In this document: piece after piece, positions 20,401 to 26,983 of the stretch
Numbering within the stretch: position 1 is the first letter of the stretch
Layout: each line of letters opens with the position of its first letter
DNA from: Actinomadura rudentiformis
GTDB lineage: Bacteria; Actinomycetota; Actinomycetes; Streptosporangiales; Streptosporangiaceae
Length of the DNA stretch: 64,000 nt
Assembly (NCBI RefSeq): GCF_008923185.1
Contig: NZ_WBMT01000012.1
Coordinates: 281,173-345,172 of the forward strand
Direction of reading: 5' to 3'
Translations under genes and position numbers: made by a program
The notes under the pieces: generated by a model
Seen by the model: the letters and a program-made list of their open reading frames with translations, nothing else
The model's database searches: none
Told to the model about the DNA's origin: nothing

Positions 20401-23400
20401 CGTGATGGGCCACTCCATCGGCGAGCTGGCCGCCGCGCACGTCGCCGGAGTCCTGTCCCTGGCCGACGCGTGCACGCTGGTGGCCGCCCGGGGTCGACTG
20501 ATGCAGGCGCTCCCCGCGGGCGGCGCGATGATCGCCGTCCAGGCGGCCGAGGAGGAGGTCGCCGGACACCTCGGCGACCAGGTCGGCATCGCCGCGATCA
20601 ACGCTCCCGGCTCCGTGGTGCTGTCCGGGGCGAGCGACGCCGTTACCGAGGTCGCCGCCCGCTTCGAGGCAGAGGGCCGCCGGACGACCCGGCTGCGGGT
20701 GTCGCACGCGTTCCATTCGCCGCTGATGGAACCGATGCTGGCGGAGTTCCGGGAGATCGCAGGGCGCCTGTCGTTCCGCCCGCCGCGGATTCCCGTCGTG
20801 TCCAACGTGACCGGCGGCGCGATCGACGACGAGACGCTCTGCTCACCCGAGTACTGGGTTCGGCACGTACGGGAGGCCGTCCGTTTCGCCGACGCCGTGC
20901 GGCACCTCCGCACGGAAGGCGTTACCCGATTCGTCGAGATCGGTCCTGACGGCGTTCTGACCGGGCTGGTACAGGCATGTCTTGAGGGCCAGGACGCCGT
21001 GACCGTCCCCGTTCTGATCGTCCCCGTTCTGACCAGGGACGCGCCTGAGCCGTACGCGCTCCAGCGCGCACTCGGGCGTCTGCACGGTGGCGGGCTGAGC
21101 CCCGACTGGCCCTCGGTCTTCGCCGGGTTGAACGCACGCCGGGTCGACCTGCCGACCTACGCGTTCCAACGCGATCGTTACTGGCTGGATGAGGCCGCCT
21201 CCGAGCCCCCGCTCCTCACCGCGACTGTCCCGTCCCCCGACTCGGACGCGGTCGTCCTGACGGGCCGCCTGTCGACCGCCACGCATCCCTGGCTGGCCGA
21301 CCACGACGTCCTCGGCATGGTGCTCTTCCCCGGCACGGGCTACGTCGAGCTGGCCCTGCGCGCCTGCGAGGAGACCGGCTGCGACATCATCGAGGAACTG
21401 ACGATCGAGGCCCTCATGCCGCTGGCCGAGAGCGGCGGCGTCGCGATCCAGGTGGTGGTCGGCGCTACCGACGCGGCGGGCCGCCGCGCGTTCACCGTGT
21501 ACTCCCGGCCGGACGGCGCCGAGGAGTGGAGCCGCCATGCCTCCGGATCCCTCGCGACCCAGGACGTGCCGCGACCACCGCACCGCACCGGAGCCTGGCC
21601 GCCCCCCGGCGCCACCGAGGTCGACATCTCCGGCGTCTACGACTACCTCACCAGCCAGGGCTACGGATACGGTCCGATGTTCCGGGGCCTGCGCGGGATC
21701 TGGTCACGCGGCGAGGAGACGTTCGCCGAGGTGGCGCTGCCCGAGTCGGCGACCGACGCCGCGGCGCGGTTCGCGCTGCACCCGTCGATCCTGGACGCCG
21801 CCCTGTCGGCCACCGACTTCATGGACGGCCGCAGACCGCAGGACGTCGGCGGAACGCAGCTTCCGTTCGCCTGGGAGGGCGTCAGCCTGCACGCCACCGG
21901 TGCGTCCCGGTTGCGGGTGCGGATCGTCCGGGGTCCCGCCCGGGCCGAGCAGGGCTCCGACTCCGTACGCCTGGAGCTGTCCGACCCGTCCGGGACGCCC
22001 GTCGCGACCATCGAGTCCCTGGTGGTCCGGCCCGTGACCGCCGCCAGGGTGAACGCCGCCGCGGCCACAGGGCGGCACCGCGAGTCGCTCTTCCGCCTCG
22101 ATTGGACCCGACTGCCGCTGGGAAGCGCCGTCGCCGCGGACACCACCGGCTGGGCCGTGCTCGGTGCGGATCCTGGCCTGGGCGTTCCTGGCCTGGAAAC
22201 CCTGGAGACGGTGCCCGAAACCGTGATCTACCCGGTGGTCGCCGCGCCCGGAGACGTCCCGGAGGCGGCGCGCGCCACCACGGCGGCGGTCCTGCGGGAT
22301 CTGCGCGACTGGCTGGCGGACGCGCGGCACGGTGGCTCCCGCCTTGTCGTCGTCACCCGGAACGTCGCCGCCGATCTTGTCCAGGCGCCGGTCTGGGGCC
22401 TGGTCCGCGCGGCCCAGGAGGAGAATCCGGACCGCTTCGTCCTGGTGGACGTGGACGGCTCCGACGCCGCCCTCCGCATGCTCCCCGCCGTGGTCGCCTC
22501 GGGCGAGCCCGAAGCCGCACTGCGCGGCAGCGAGGCCTTCGTCCCCCGCTTGGCCGCGGTGCCGGCAGGCGACGACGCGCCACCGCCCTGGACGCCCGCC
22601 GGCACCGTACTGATCACCGGCGGCACCAGCGGGCTGGGGGCCCTTGTGGCCCGGCACCTCGTCACCGAACACGGCGTCCGCCGCTTGATCCTCACCAGCC
22701 GCAGGGGAACGGCCCCGGATCTCCACGAGGAGCTGGCCGGCCTGGGCGCGGACGTCACGATCGCGGCCTGCGATGTGGCCGACCGCGACGCCCTGGCCGC
22801 ACTTCTGGCCGAGCGGCCGCCGACCGCCGTCGTCCACGCCGCGGGCGTGATGGACAACGCGCTCCTCGCCTCCATGGACGAGGACCGGCTGAACGCGGTG
22901 CTCCGCCCGAAGGTGGACGGCGCCTGGAACCTTCACGAGCTGACCCGGGGGATGGACCTGACGGCGTTCGTCCTGTTCTCCTCGACCTCCGGTCTGGTCG
23001 TCTCCGCCGGGCAGGCCAACTACGCCGCGGCGAACCGTTTCCTGGACGCCCTGGCGGCGCATCGCCGTTCGGAAGGGCTTCCCGCGACGTCCATGGCCTT
23101 CGGGCTGTGGTCGCACAAGACGGGAATGGGCGGAGGGGTGTCCGAAGCGGACCTCCACCAGCTCGACCGGCTGGGGATGCCCGCCCTCTCCACGGACGAG
23201 GGCCTGGCCCTCTTCGACGAGGCCCTGGGCGTCGACGTGCCGGCCCTCGTCCCGTTGCGGCTGTCCGAACCGGACCCCGGCACCCCGGCCCCCGCGCTCC
23301 TGCGCGATCTGCGCCGCTCCAAGCAACGCCGCGTGGTCCCTGCGGCGGCCCCGGCCCCGGCTTCAGCAGCGGCCGCGCCCGCCGTGACCGAACGGACCCT

Positions 23401-23929
23401 GGAGCAGCAGCTGGCGGACCTGCCGGAGGTGGACCAGAAAGAGCTGGTGCTCGACCTGGTGCGCTCGCACGTCGCCGCCGTCCGGCATGCCGACCCCGAC
23501 TCCATCGACCTGACCATGGGCTTCACCCAGCTCGGCCTGGACTCCCTGGCCGCGATCGAGCTGCGCAACCGCCTGCAGACCGCCACGGGGCTGCGCCTGG
23601 CCGCGACCCTGATGTTCGACTACCCCAACCCCGAGTCGCTGGCGGGGTACCTGCACGACGAGGTCCGCCCCGCCGGATCTCCGGCCCCGCCCGTTCACGA
23701 GGGGGACGAGGCCCTCCGCCGGATCATCGAGTCCGTCCCGCTGGCCCGGATCCGCGAGGCCGGCCTCCTGGACGCGCTCCTCGACCTGGCGAACGAGAGG
23801 GAAGAACTCCCGGCCCAGGAACCGGCTGAGGAGCCGGCCGGGGAAGCGGTCGAGGACCCGAGCGAGGCCATTAAGAACATGAACGTCGACGACCTCGTCC
23901 GCGCGGCCCTGGCCGCTCGGGAAGGCTGA
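8453..23929 (+). CDS. Type I PKS: loading ACP plus three KS-AT-DH-KR-ACP modules
   Basis: 5158 residues. A KS-less loading ACP (Ser61) is followed by a five-fold Thr-Gly linker (8765-8794). Module 1: KS Cys300 (motif TACSGS rather than TACSSS), AT Ser736, DH His1034/Asp1195, KR Tyr1544, ACP Ser1699. Module 2: KS Cys1914, AT Ser2346, DH His2631, KR Tyr3158, ACP Ser3317. Module 3: KS Cys3548, AT Ser3988, DH His4284/Asp4448, KR Tyr4857, ACP Ser5031. All three ATs have GHS[VI]GE and HAFHS, the malonyl-CoA signature. All DH domains keep HxxxGxxxxP. KR1 has the B-type LDD motif; KR2 and KR3 have VDN and MDN. No ER is present, so a triene next to the starter is predicted. The C-terminus (from about residue 5085) is a docking region. 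The start is the first PKS step: the loading ACP should accept the capped starter from the VinK-like enzyme. Confidence 0.95.
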   Translation: MTDLDRCDISGLAALPEAERAHRLLEVVLAHTEAALRQVERAGDIPSPEPATAFRDLGLDSLALVDLQTRVNAATGLSLPPTVAFDHPSPAALARHLGELLFQDTGTGTGTGTGIREEAAPAPAVHDEPIAIVGIGCRYPGGVASPEDLWRLLADGRHVMSGFPADRGWDLDRLFADDPDEPGTTYVRGGGFLPDAAEFDADFFGIGPREAGAMDPQQRLVLETAWEAIERAGIDPHSLRGSRSGVFIGAEPQDYGMRLHEAPDGLDGYLLTGNTPSVVSGRVAYVLGLEGPALTIDTACSGSLVALHLAVQALRRGECSLALGGGVAIMGSPGTFTAFSRQRGLAADGIVKPFAAAADGTGFAEGVGVLVLERLSDAVAAGHPVLAVVRGSAINSDGASNGLTAPSGPAQQRVIRQALADAGLTAGQVDAVEAHGTGTTLGDPIEATALLATYGQDHPAERPLWLGSVKSNLGHTQAAAGVAGVIKMILAMRHGLLPKTLHVDEPSPNVDWSAGEVRLLTEPVDWPADDRPRRAGVSSFGVSGTNAHLIVEDAPAAAEPAEGGQADFVTPVVLSAKSEEALRGQAARLLDVEVTAGDLGYSLATSRALFRHRAAIVAAGRDELARGLRAVAAGEIPGTVAGGRLAFLFTGQGAQRPGMGRELYEAFPAFAKALDDAIGYLDLQLDVSLWDVLFGNEPDLLDQTMYAQSALFAVEVALFRLVESWGLRPDFVAGHSVGELAAAHVAGVLSLEDAATLVGARGRLMQELPAGGAMVALRASEAQVAPLCGEGVAIAAVNGPESVVISGVVEAVEAVAARFEKATRLRVSHAFHSPLMEPVLEEFRRVARILEYAPPRIPVVSNVTGRAATTEELCSPDYWVRHVRAAVRFRDGIEWLAAQGTETFLELGPDPVLSAMGRECVDSDVAFASALRRERDETRELLAAVAIAHTRGARVDWEAFYQGRGVRRADLPTYAFQRRRFWLNTPAPSAGPASVGQGELRHPLLGAVVALGDSGGVVLTGVLSPRTQPWLADHVIAGSTLVPGTAFVELAVRAGDEVGCGTVEELTLEAPLVLPGDEGLPVQVVVGAADESGRRSVEFHARTAEETWVRHASGVLGPGTVAGGELIQWPPTGAERIDIDCLYEEMAEQGYGYGPSFHGLRAVWRRDGEVFAEVALPGPLRDEAAAFGLHPALLDAVLHATDFAAEPASEGEIRLPFAWSDFVLHSTGASALRARIVATGADEVSIDLADATGAPVASAGSYRVRPGTPVSNAPLMGVEWVPVPVPAENDSAFEVFEVPAGPDALHRTLEAVQGWDGDAKLVVVTRGAVATDDPDLDQAPVWGLVRAAQAESPGRFVLADIDEDAALAAAVASGEPEVVARGGRLRVPRLRPLPRAERAVPWEREGTVLITGGTGALSRVVARHLVEQHGVRHLLLLSRSGGPAPELDAEVTVVQVDVADRDALAAVLAEIPAELPLTAVVHTAGVLDDGLIGSLTPGRIDAVMRAKAGGARNLHELTAGLDLSAFVLFSSTAGLLDGAGQGNYAAANTYLDALAAHRHAAGLPATSLAWGLWADAGGMGATLDEAARRRIARLGLVTLSSGEHLRLLDEAVAAGHPCAVPVRVDRRALRDAGELPPVLRGMVVQTRRQAADTATAGMNVMDEGALLELVRAHTAAVLGHDGPGEIDPARAFNEAGFDSLAAVELRNRLASALGVRLSATLTFDHPSPAALAAHLAERTGAPAERAEARPAVADDGEPIAIVGMACRYPGGVNSPEDLWRMVAEGQDVISPFPADRGWDGDGQGGFLAGAADFDPGFFGIGPREAQAMDPQQRLMLEVSWETLERAGIDPHSLRGTATGVFAGVMYHDWGLRLGPLPEDLAGYHGTGSLGSVVSGRVAYALGLEGPAVTVDTACSSSLVAMHWAAQALRRGDCVLALAGGVTVMSTPDTFVDMQRQGGLAADGRCKSFGDGADGTGWSEGVGMVLLERLSDARRNGHRVLAVVRGSAVNSDGASNGLTAPNGPSQRRVIRQALASAGLTGADVDAVEGHGTGTTLGDPIEAQALLETYGQDRPDGRPLWLGSIKSNMGHTQAAAGVAGVIKMVLALRNDRLPATLHAAEPSGEVDWSAGEVRLLTEPVDWPADDRPRRAGISSFGISGTNAHLILEQPPAEERAPVGDGPAVVPWVISGRSASALRGQAERLRAHLNTVADDRIAAVGAALVTTRAALEHRAVITGKGRDELARGLENIEVVEPRKGKVAFLFTGQGAQRLGMGRELYETFPAFAEAFDAVTTALDLPLREVIWGEDEASLNETGNAQPALFAVEVALFRLVGSWGLRPDFVVGHSVGELAAAHVAGVLSLEDAATLVGARGRLMQELPAGGAMVALRASEAQVAPLCGEGVAIAAVNGPESVVISGAVEAVEAVAARFEKATRLRVSHAFHSPLMDPMLDGFGDVAHSLTYARPLVPLVSTVTGGLEGELPAHYWVRQVREPVRFADAVAELEAQGVTTFVEIGPDAVLSAMVDAVPLMRRDRSEARELVAGLGRAYAHGADVDWRAYFGDPTGFVDLPTYAFQHGRFWLDVPSARAARGAGLEDVGHPLLSAAVTSPDSGETVLIGWLSTADQPWLADHGVLGGVVVPGTAFVEMAVRAGDEVGCGAVHELTIENPLTLPERGGVALRVVVGAPDDGSGVRTITVHARDADTEAWTRHASGLLSPDVPGPSFELTQWPPAGAVAVDVEDAYERLAERGYSYGPAFQGLRAAWRRGADVFAEVELPEHARDEAFALHPALLDAAMHADLLSENDETLMPFSFNGVVLYASGASALRVHIRGLRGEELSEIRLADETGAPVAAIVSLTSRPVTEERLRGNRAGLLQRVEWRALSAAPAAAAREAAVHVPAGEDVYEIANDALQAIQSWLTGDRSEPLTVLTSGAVSIGGEDVDLVQAPVWGLVRAAQAEHPGMFVLADTDGSVDPAQALASGEPEMAFRNGRILTPRLTPSTGGTETWDPDGTVLITGGTSGLGALIARHLVERHGVRHLILTSRRGPDAPQARMLRDELDADVEIVACDVTDHDALAALLASAPDGRPPVRGVVHAAGVVDNGLVEAQTPDRLAAVLRPKVEGARNLHELTRDLDLTAFVLFSSAGGHILAEGQAGYAAANVYLDALAAHRRAAGLPALSLAYGMWAVDTGLGGPLTGADLDRLRRLGLPALSAEEGLASFDAALGADAAVLLPLKVDTAAVSARGEVPALLRGRRPVRPAAREDGLARLLGGRTESERDHVLVELVRDHAAAVLGHASGDAVEPDRAFRDLGFDSLAAVELRNRLGAATGLRLPATLVFDHPTSRALAAHLTTHFTEPAVASEPAVVSRAEDDEPIAIVAMSCRFPGDVRTPEDLWRLVAEGQDTISGFPEDRGWDLAGLYDPEPGVPGKTYVRTGGFLHDAADFDPEFFGIMPREALAMDPQQRLLLETAWEAFERAGIDPGAMRGSRTGVYAGVMYHEYASRLGELPDDLAAYAGNGSAGSIASGRVAYALGLEGPAVTVDTACSSSLVALHMAAQALRRGEISMALAGGVTVMPTPEIFVDFSRQRGLAADGRCKPFAAAADGTGWAEGAGLLLLERLSDARRNGHPVLAVVRGSAVNSDGASNGLTAPNGPSQQRVIRQALAEAGLSAADVDLIEGHGTGTRLGDPIEAQALLATYGQDRPAGRPAWLGSIKSNIGHAQAAAGASGLIKLVMALRNGLMPKTLHVDEPSPHVDWAAGSVRLLTEPVEWPRNGHPRRAAVSSFGLSGTNVHVIIEETPAEETPAEETPAGGTGHAPAGPAVVPLVLSAANPKSLPAQAERLRAFLAGQPELSLTDVAYSLATGRAALPHRAVIVAGGREEALRALAGGVEPAAAPSGGLTAFMFSGQGSQRSGMGRELYDAYPVFAEALDAVCEHLGRDAVFAEGESLDETANTQPALFAIEVALFRLLESWGLRPDFVMGHSIGELAAAHVAGVLSLADACTLVAARGRLMQALPAGGAMIAVQAAEEEVAGHLGDQVGIAAINAPGSVVLSGASDAVTEVAARFEAEGRRTTRLRVSHAFHSPLMEPMLAEFREIAGRLSFRPPRIPVVSNVTGGAIDDETLCSPEYWVRHVREAVRFADAVRHLRTEGVTRFVEIGPDGVLTGLVQACLEGQDAVTVPVLIVPVLTRDAPEPYALQRALGRLHGGGLSPDWPSVFAGLNARRVDLPTYAFQRDRYWLDEAASEPPLLTATVPSPDSDAVVLTGRLSTATHPWLADHDVLGMVLFPGTGYVELALRACEETGCDIIEELTIEALMPLAESGGVAIQVVVGATDAAGRRAFTVYSRPDGAEEWSRHASGSLATQDVPRPPHRTGAWPPPGATEVDISGVYDYLTSQGYGYGPMFRGLRGIWSRGEETFAEVALPESATDAAARFALHPSILDAALSATDFMDGRRPQDVGGTQLPFAWEGVSLHATGASRLRVRIVRGPARAEQGSDSVRLELSDPSGTPVATIESLVVRPVTAARVNAAAATGRHRESLFRLDWTRLPLGSAVAADTTGWAVLGADPGLGVPGLETLETVPETVIYPVVAAPGDVPEAARATTAAVLRDLRDWLADARHGGSRLVVVTRNVAADLVQAPVWGLVRAAQEENPDRFVLVDVDGSDAALRMLPAVVASGEPEAALRGSEAFVPRLAAVPAGDDAPPPWTPAGTVLITGGTSGLGALVARHLVTEHGVRRLILTSRRGTAPDLHEELAGLGADVTIAACDVADRDALAALLAERPPTAVVHAAGVMDNALLASMDEDRLNAVLRPKVDGAWNLHELTRGMDLTAFVLFSSTSGLVVSAGQANYAAANRFLDALAAHRRSEGLPATSMAFGLWSHKTGMGGGVSEADLHQLDRLGMPALSTDEGLALFDEALGVDVPALVPLRLSEPDPGTPAPALLRDLRRSKQRRVVPAAAPAPASAAAAPAVTERTLEQQLADLPEVDQKELVLDLVRSHVAAVRHADPDSIDLTMGFTQLGLDSLAAIELRNRLQTATGLRLAATLMFDYPNPESLAGYLHDEVRPAGSPAPPVHEGDEALRRIIESVPLARIREAGLLDALLDLANEREELPAQEPAEEPAGEAVEDPSEAIKNMNVDDLVRAALAAREG
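10584..10963 (+). repeat. AT-domain homogenised tract, copy in module 1
   Basis: Nearly identical at the DNA level to 15414-15793 (offset 4830). Bases 10651-10863 are a perfect 213-base match, and only scattered differences occur on either side. The tract covers the AT active-site serine and ends at the HAFHS motif. Its codons end in G or T far more often than those of flanking DNA, which prefers C. Confidence 0.85.
15414..15793 (+). repeat. AT-domain homogenised tract, copy in module 2
   Basis: Partner of 10584-10963. The sharp start of identity (15414) and the codon use differing from its surroundings suggest gene conversion or a shared recent import of an AT core into modules 1 and 2. Confidence 0.85.
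19850..19894 (+). repeat. 15-bp triple tandem repeat in KS3-AT3 linker
   Basis: Three perfect copies of a 15-base unit encode EETPA three times just after the KS of module 3. The linker tolerates length change, so functional effect is unlikely. Confidence 0.9.
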
Positions 23930-23955
23930 GGGCCGCCGCTCCACTCCACGGCCGT

Positions 23956-24001
23956 GCTCCCGGTGGTCCGAGATCTACTGAGATCTTGAACCACCGGGAG
24001 C
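23956..24001. terminator. Strong hairpin after the first PKS
   Basis: A perfect 12-base inverted repeat (GCTCCCGGTGGT and its complement at 23990-24001) encloses a smaller AGATCT-based repeat. It begins 26 bases after the PKS stop codon and probably ends the starter/PKS transcript. Confidence 0.75.
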
Positions 24002-24027
24002 TTCGTTCATGACCTGTGGAAACACGA

Positions 24028-24057
24028 AGTCCCCGCCCGGGGAGCCGGGCGGGGACT
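24028..24057. terminator. Hairpin downstream of the exporter permease gene
   Basis: A perfect 13-base inverted repeat (24028-24040 with 24045-24057, 4-base loop GGAG). It lies 11 bases beyond the stop of the minus-strand permease, so it should terminate that operon; with the neighbouring hairpin it separates two convergent transcripts. Confidence 0.75.
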
Positions 24058-24068
24058 CTGGGAGTCGT

Positions 24069-24878
24069 TCAGGAGAAGCGCCTGCGGAAGACGCGGTTGG
24101 AGAGGGGAACGGCGACGGCCAGGATGCCGCCCCACCAGAGGATCGCCAGCCACGCGTTGTTATGGACGGGCTGGTCGAGGAGCAGGGCGCGGACCGCGTC
24201 GATGACGGCGGTGACCGGCTGGTTGGCGACGAAGTGCCGCAGGCCCTCGGAGATCATGTCGGTGGGGGTGAAGACGTTGCTGGCGTACGGGAGGAACGCC
24301 AGGATCAGGCCCAGGCCGCTGGCGCCGTCGGCCGTCTTGGCGATCTGACCGAACAGGGCGGAGACCCAGGCGACGGAGACGGCGAAGAGAGCCATGATCG
24401 CCATGGCGAACAGCCACTGCAGCGGGTCGGCCTTGGGGCGGAAGCCGATGGCCAGGCCCAGGGCGATCACCACGGACAGGGCGATGGCGGCGCGCAGGAC
24501 GGCGGCCATCACATGGCCGACGATGATGGAGGTGGTCATCATCGACATGGAGCGGAACCGGTCGACGAAGCCCTCCTGCATGTCCATGAAGACGCTCACG
24601 GTGGTCGACACCGCGATGAGCGTCACGCAGACGGCCATCACACCGGGGACCAGGAAGTTCGCGTACGAGCCCGCGTCGCGCGCGTCGATCGCGCCGCCCA
24701 GCATGTAGCGGAACAGCAACATCATCACTGTCGGGATGAGCACCGCCATCACGATCTCCTCCGGCTGGCGGAGGATGTGGTTGACGTAGCGGCGGGTGAG
24801 GACGGCCGAGTCGGTCATGGCGGCCGACAGCCAGGAGATCTGAGGGGTGCCGGCGGGCCGGTGGGTGACGGTGGTCAT
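24069..24878 (-). CDS. drrB: ABC-2 type transporter permease (DrrB-like)
   Basis: A 269-residue integral membrane protein with six hydrophobic segments, including one near residue 40 (IVMAVLIPTVMMLLF), a long pair after residue 70 and a last one before the C-terminus. It fits the ABC-2 permease family of daunorubicin resistance exporters. Its ATG overlaps the stop of the ATPase gene (ATGA), so the two are translationally coupled and form one transporter, probably as two ATPase and two permease subunits. Likely role: export of, and self-resistance to, the glycosylated macrolactam. No other transporter gene is in the window. Confidence 0.9.
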   Translation of the reverse strand: MTTVTHRPAGTPQISWLSAAMTDSAVLTRRYVNHILRQPEEIVMAVLIPTVMMLLFRYMLGGAIDARDAGSYANFLVPGVMAVCVTLIAVSTTVSVFMDMQEGFVDRFRSMSMMTTSIIVGHVMAAVLRAAIALSVVIALGLAIGFRPKADPLQWLFAMAIMALFAVSVAWVSALFGQIAKTADGASGLGLILAFLPYASNVFTPTDMISEGLRHFVANQPVTAVIDAVRALLLDQPVHNNAWLAILWWGGILAVAVPLSNRVFRRRFS

Positions 24879-25840
24879 TTCTGCAGGATTCCTTCCGCCG
24901 GTGCCGGCTCCGGGGTTCGCTGGGTGAGTCTGAGGAACACGTCGTCGAGCGAGGGCTGGTCGAGGGAGAGGTTCGCGATCTCGGCCCCGGCGCGCTCGAC
25001 CCGGTCCAGCGTCCAGATGAGGTGCTTGATGTCACTGGTGGCGAGGCTGAGCCGGCTCGCCTCGCGGTCCCAGTGCAGGCCCTCGTCGTCGACGAGGGCG
25101 CGTGCGGTCTGGAAGTCGGCGTCGGTGGCGAACTCGACCTGCATGCGTTCCGTGCCGACCCGCTCCTTCAGCTCGGTGGCGGTGCCGTGGGCGACGATCC
25201 GGCCGTCGTCGATGACCGCGACCCGGTCGGCGAGCTCGTCGGCCTCCTCCAGATACTGGGTGGTCAGCAGGATCGTCGAGCCGCCGTCGAGGAGCTCGCG
25301 GATGGCGTCCCACAGCACGTTGCGGCTGCGGGGGTCCAGGCCGGTGGTCGGCTCGTCGAGGAAGACGACGGGCGGCGAGGTGATGAGGCTGATCGCCAGG
25401 TCGAGCCGGCGGCGCATGCCACCGGAGTAGGTGTTGACCGGGCGGTCGGCGGCCTCGACCAGATCGAACTGCTCCAGCAGCTCGTCGGCGCGGCGTTTGG
25501 CGGCGGCGCGGCCGATGTGCTGGAGGCGCCCGAGCATGACCAGGTTCTCGCGGCCGGAGTGGACGTAGTCGAGCGCCATGAACTGGTTGACCAGGCCGAT
25601 CGAGGAGCGCACCCGGCCCGGGTCGCGCGCCACGTCGAAGCCGTTGACGGTCGCCGTGCCGCCGCTCGGCGCGGTCAGCGTGGTCAGAATCTTCACCGTG
25701 GTGGTCTTGCCCGCGCCGTTCGGTCCCAGGAGCGCGAGCATGTCGCCGCGCTCGACCGTGAGGTTCACTCCCTTGAGGACCTCGCGTTCCCCATAGGATT
25801 TGCGGAGATCTGAAATCTCGATCGCGTGACTTCTCTGCAC
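24875..25840 (-). CDS. drrA: ABC transporter ATP-binding protein (DrrA-like)
   Basis: 321 residues with one nucleotide-binding domain: Walker A GPNGAGKTT (Lys45), Q-loop segment VNQFMALD, signature YSGGMRRRLDLA, Walker B VVFLDEPTTGLD and the switch region LLTTQYLEEAD. The C-terminal extension (about residues 230-321), with LSLDQPSLDDVFLRLT, is typical of DrrA-type drug export ATPases. The start is a GTG at 25840 preceded by GGGAGAGG. It is the first gene of a two-gene operon with its own predicted activator-type promoter at 25902-25946, so export should be switched on together with the biosynthetic operons. Confidence 0.92.
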   Translation of the reverse strand: MQRSHAIEISDLRKSYGEREVLKGVNLTVERGDMLALLGPNGAGKTTTVKILTTLTAPSGGTATVNGFDVARDPGRVRSSIGLVNQFMALDYVHSGRENLVMLGRLQHIGRAAAKRRADELLEQFDLVEAADRPVNTYSGGMRRRLDLAISLITSPPVVFLDEPTTGLDPRSRNVLWDAIRELLDGGSTILLTTQYLEEADELADRVAVIDDGRIVAHGTATELKERVGTERMQVEFATDADFQTARALVDDEGLHWDREASRLSLATSDIKHLIWTLDRVERAGAEIANLSLDQPSLDDVFLRLTQRTPEPAPAEGILQK

Positions 25841-25901
25841 TTGTCGACCTCTCCCTGCTAGGTCTCGGGGGTTGGCGAGATCACCTTCTTTTCACTACGG
25901 A

Positions 25902-25946
25902 ACGTTATTGAGTGCTCCGGAGCGTCGATACCCCTAGAGACCCTTG
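25902..25946 (-). promoter_or_regulatory. Predicted promoter of the drrAB exporter operon
   Basis: On the minus strand CAAGGG (25946-25941) and TAGGGG (25936-25931) are 10 bp apart. TAACGT (25907-25902), a good TANNNT -10 element, follows after exactly 23 bases. The expected leader to the GTG at 25840 is about 55 bases. This is one of the clearest members of the cluster-wide motif. Confidence 0.65.
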
Positions 25947-25967
25947 AAAGGGAGGGTCGAGGTCAGT

Positions 25968-26954
25968 TCATTCGCGGTACGCGGCGGCCATGGCGTGGAA
26001 GACCTCCTTGGGCTCCCACTGCACCTCGTCAAGCATCTTGACGACGCCGTAAGAACCCAGGTCGAGATCGCGACCGGGTTCGGGGTCGTGCGGGCGCGCG
26101 TACCCGGCGAACGTGAACCAGAACGCGGCGTCGACGCCCTCGGCCTCGTAGACCGCCAGCAGGTCGTTCAGGTAGCGGACCTGCTCTGACTCGTCACGGA
26201 CCAGTTCCGGCGAGACCCGCGGCGTGCCGCCCGACCAGTCCGTGACGGCCCAGGCCATCCCGCCGCGGTCGGCGGCGCCCTGGTAGGCGCAGGTGCCGAA
26301 CTCGGTCACCGCGACCGGTTTTCCGTGCTGGAAAAGGCCCCTGATCTCGTCCGAATAGGTGTCGGTGTTGTAAGAGGCGCGATAGGCGTCAACGGAGACG
26401 ATGTCGAACGGCGTCCAGTCGATGAATTCCCAGGGTGCGGCGGCATAGGTGACCTTGCCGTGGAAACGTTCGCGGACGGCGGCGGTCGACTCGGCCAGGA
26501 ACGCGCTCAACTTTTCCAGAACGGGACCCAGATTGCTCCAGTCCTCCATCGTGAAGGCGGACATTCCTTCGATCCGTTCCGAGGTGGTCGCGCCGGGCAG
26601 GAAACCCGGGGCGAACGCGCTCAGCTCGCAGCCGGTCACCAGCACGACCTCCGCGCCGCCCGCCCTGAGCGACTCGGCCCGTTCGGCGCAGTCGGCGAAA
26701 TAGGGGAGCATGTCCGCGGCCGCCAGCTCGCACGGGAAGGGCGAGTACCAGATCTCCAGCCCGGCGGCGGCGGCGTGCTCGGCCGCGGCGGTCAGGCGCG
26801 CGGGGTCCCCGCCGGAGATCCGTACCGCCGAGCAGTGCAGTTCCTCGGCGATGACCCGCAGTTCGCGGCGGGCGAGCTCGGGGTCGAAACGCGGGCGGGT
26901 GTCGCCACCGTCGGGAAAGAAGCCGGTGTCGTAGTTGATGCCTTTGGCGCGCAA
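25968..26954 (-). CDS. Glycosidase-like (clan GH-A type TIM barrel) protein of unknown role
   Basis: 328 residues. The sequence looks like a (beta/alpha)8 glycoside hydrolase relative: repeated strand-like segments, a VSVDAY strand, the motif AVTEFGTCAYQGA with a conserved Glu218 at the position expected for a catalytic carboxylate, and an aromatic C-terminal strand (AAFWFTFAGY). Similar proteins in actinomycetes are often annotated only as hypothetical or, without support, as phage-abortive. No signal peptide is present. The TTG start at 26954 is supported by AGGAG 8 bases upstream. It is the last gene of a minus-strand operon with a sugar N-methyltransferase and a glycosyltransferase, so a role in sugar handling, such as removing a sugar from the product or an intermediate, is possible but unproven. 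Confidence 0.6.
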   Translation of the reverse strand: MRAKGINYDTGFFPDGGDTRPRFDPELARRELRVIAEELHCSAVRISGGDPARLTAAAEHAAAAGLEIWYSPFPCELAAADMLPYFADCAERAESLRAGGAEVVLVTGCELSAFAPGFLPGATTSERIEGMSAFTMEDWSNLGPVLEKLSAFLAESTAAVRERFHGKVTYAAAPWEFIDWTPFDIVSVDAYRASYNTDTYSDEIRGLFQHGKPVAVTEFGTCAYQGAADRGGMAWAVTDWSGGTPRVSPELVRDESEQVRYLNDLLAVYEAEGVDAAFWFTFAGYARPHDPEPGRDLDLGSYGVVKMLDEVQWEPKEVFHAMAAAYRE

Positions 26955-26983
26955 CGGGCAGCTCCTGAGCGAAGGGAAGGGGG

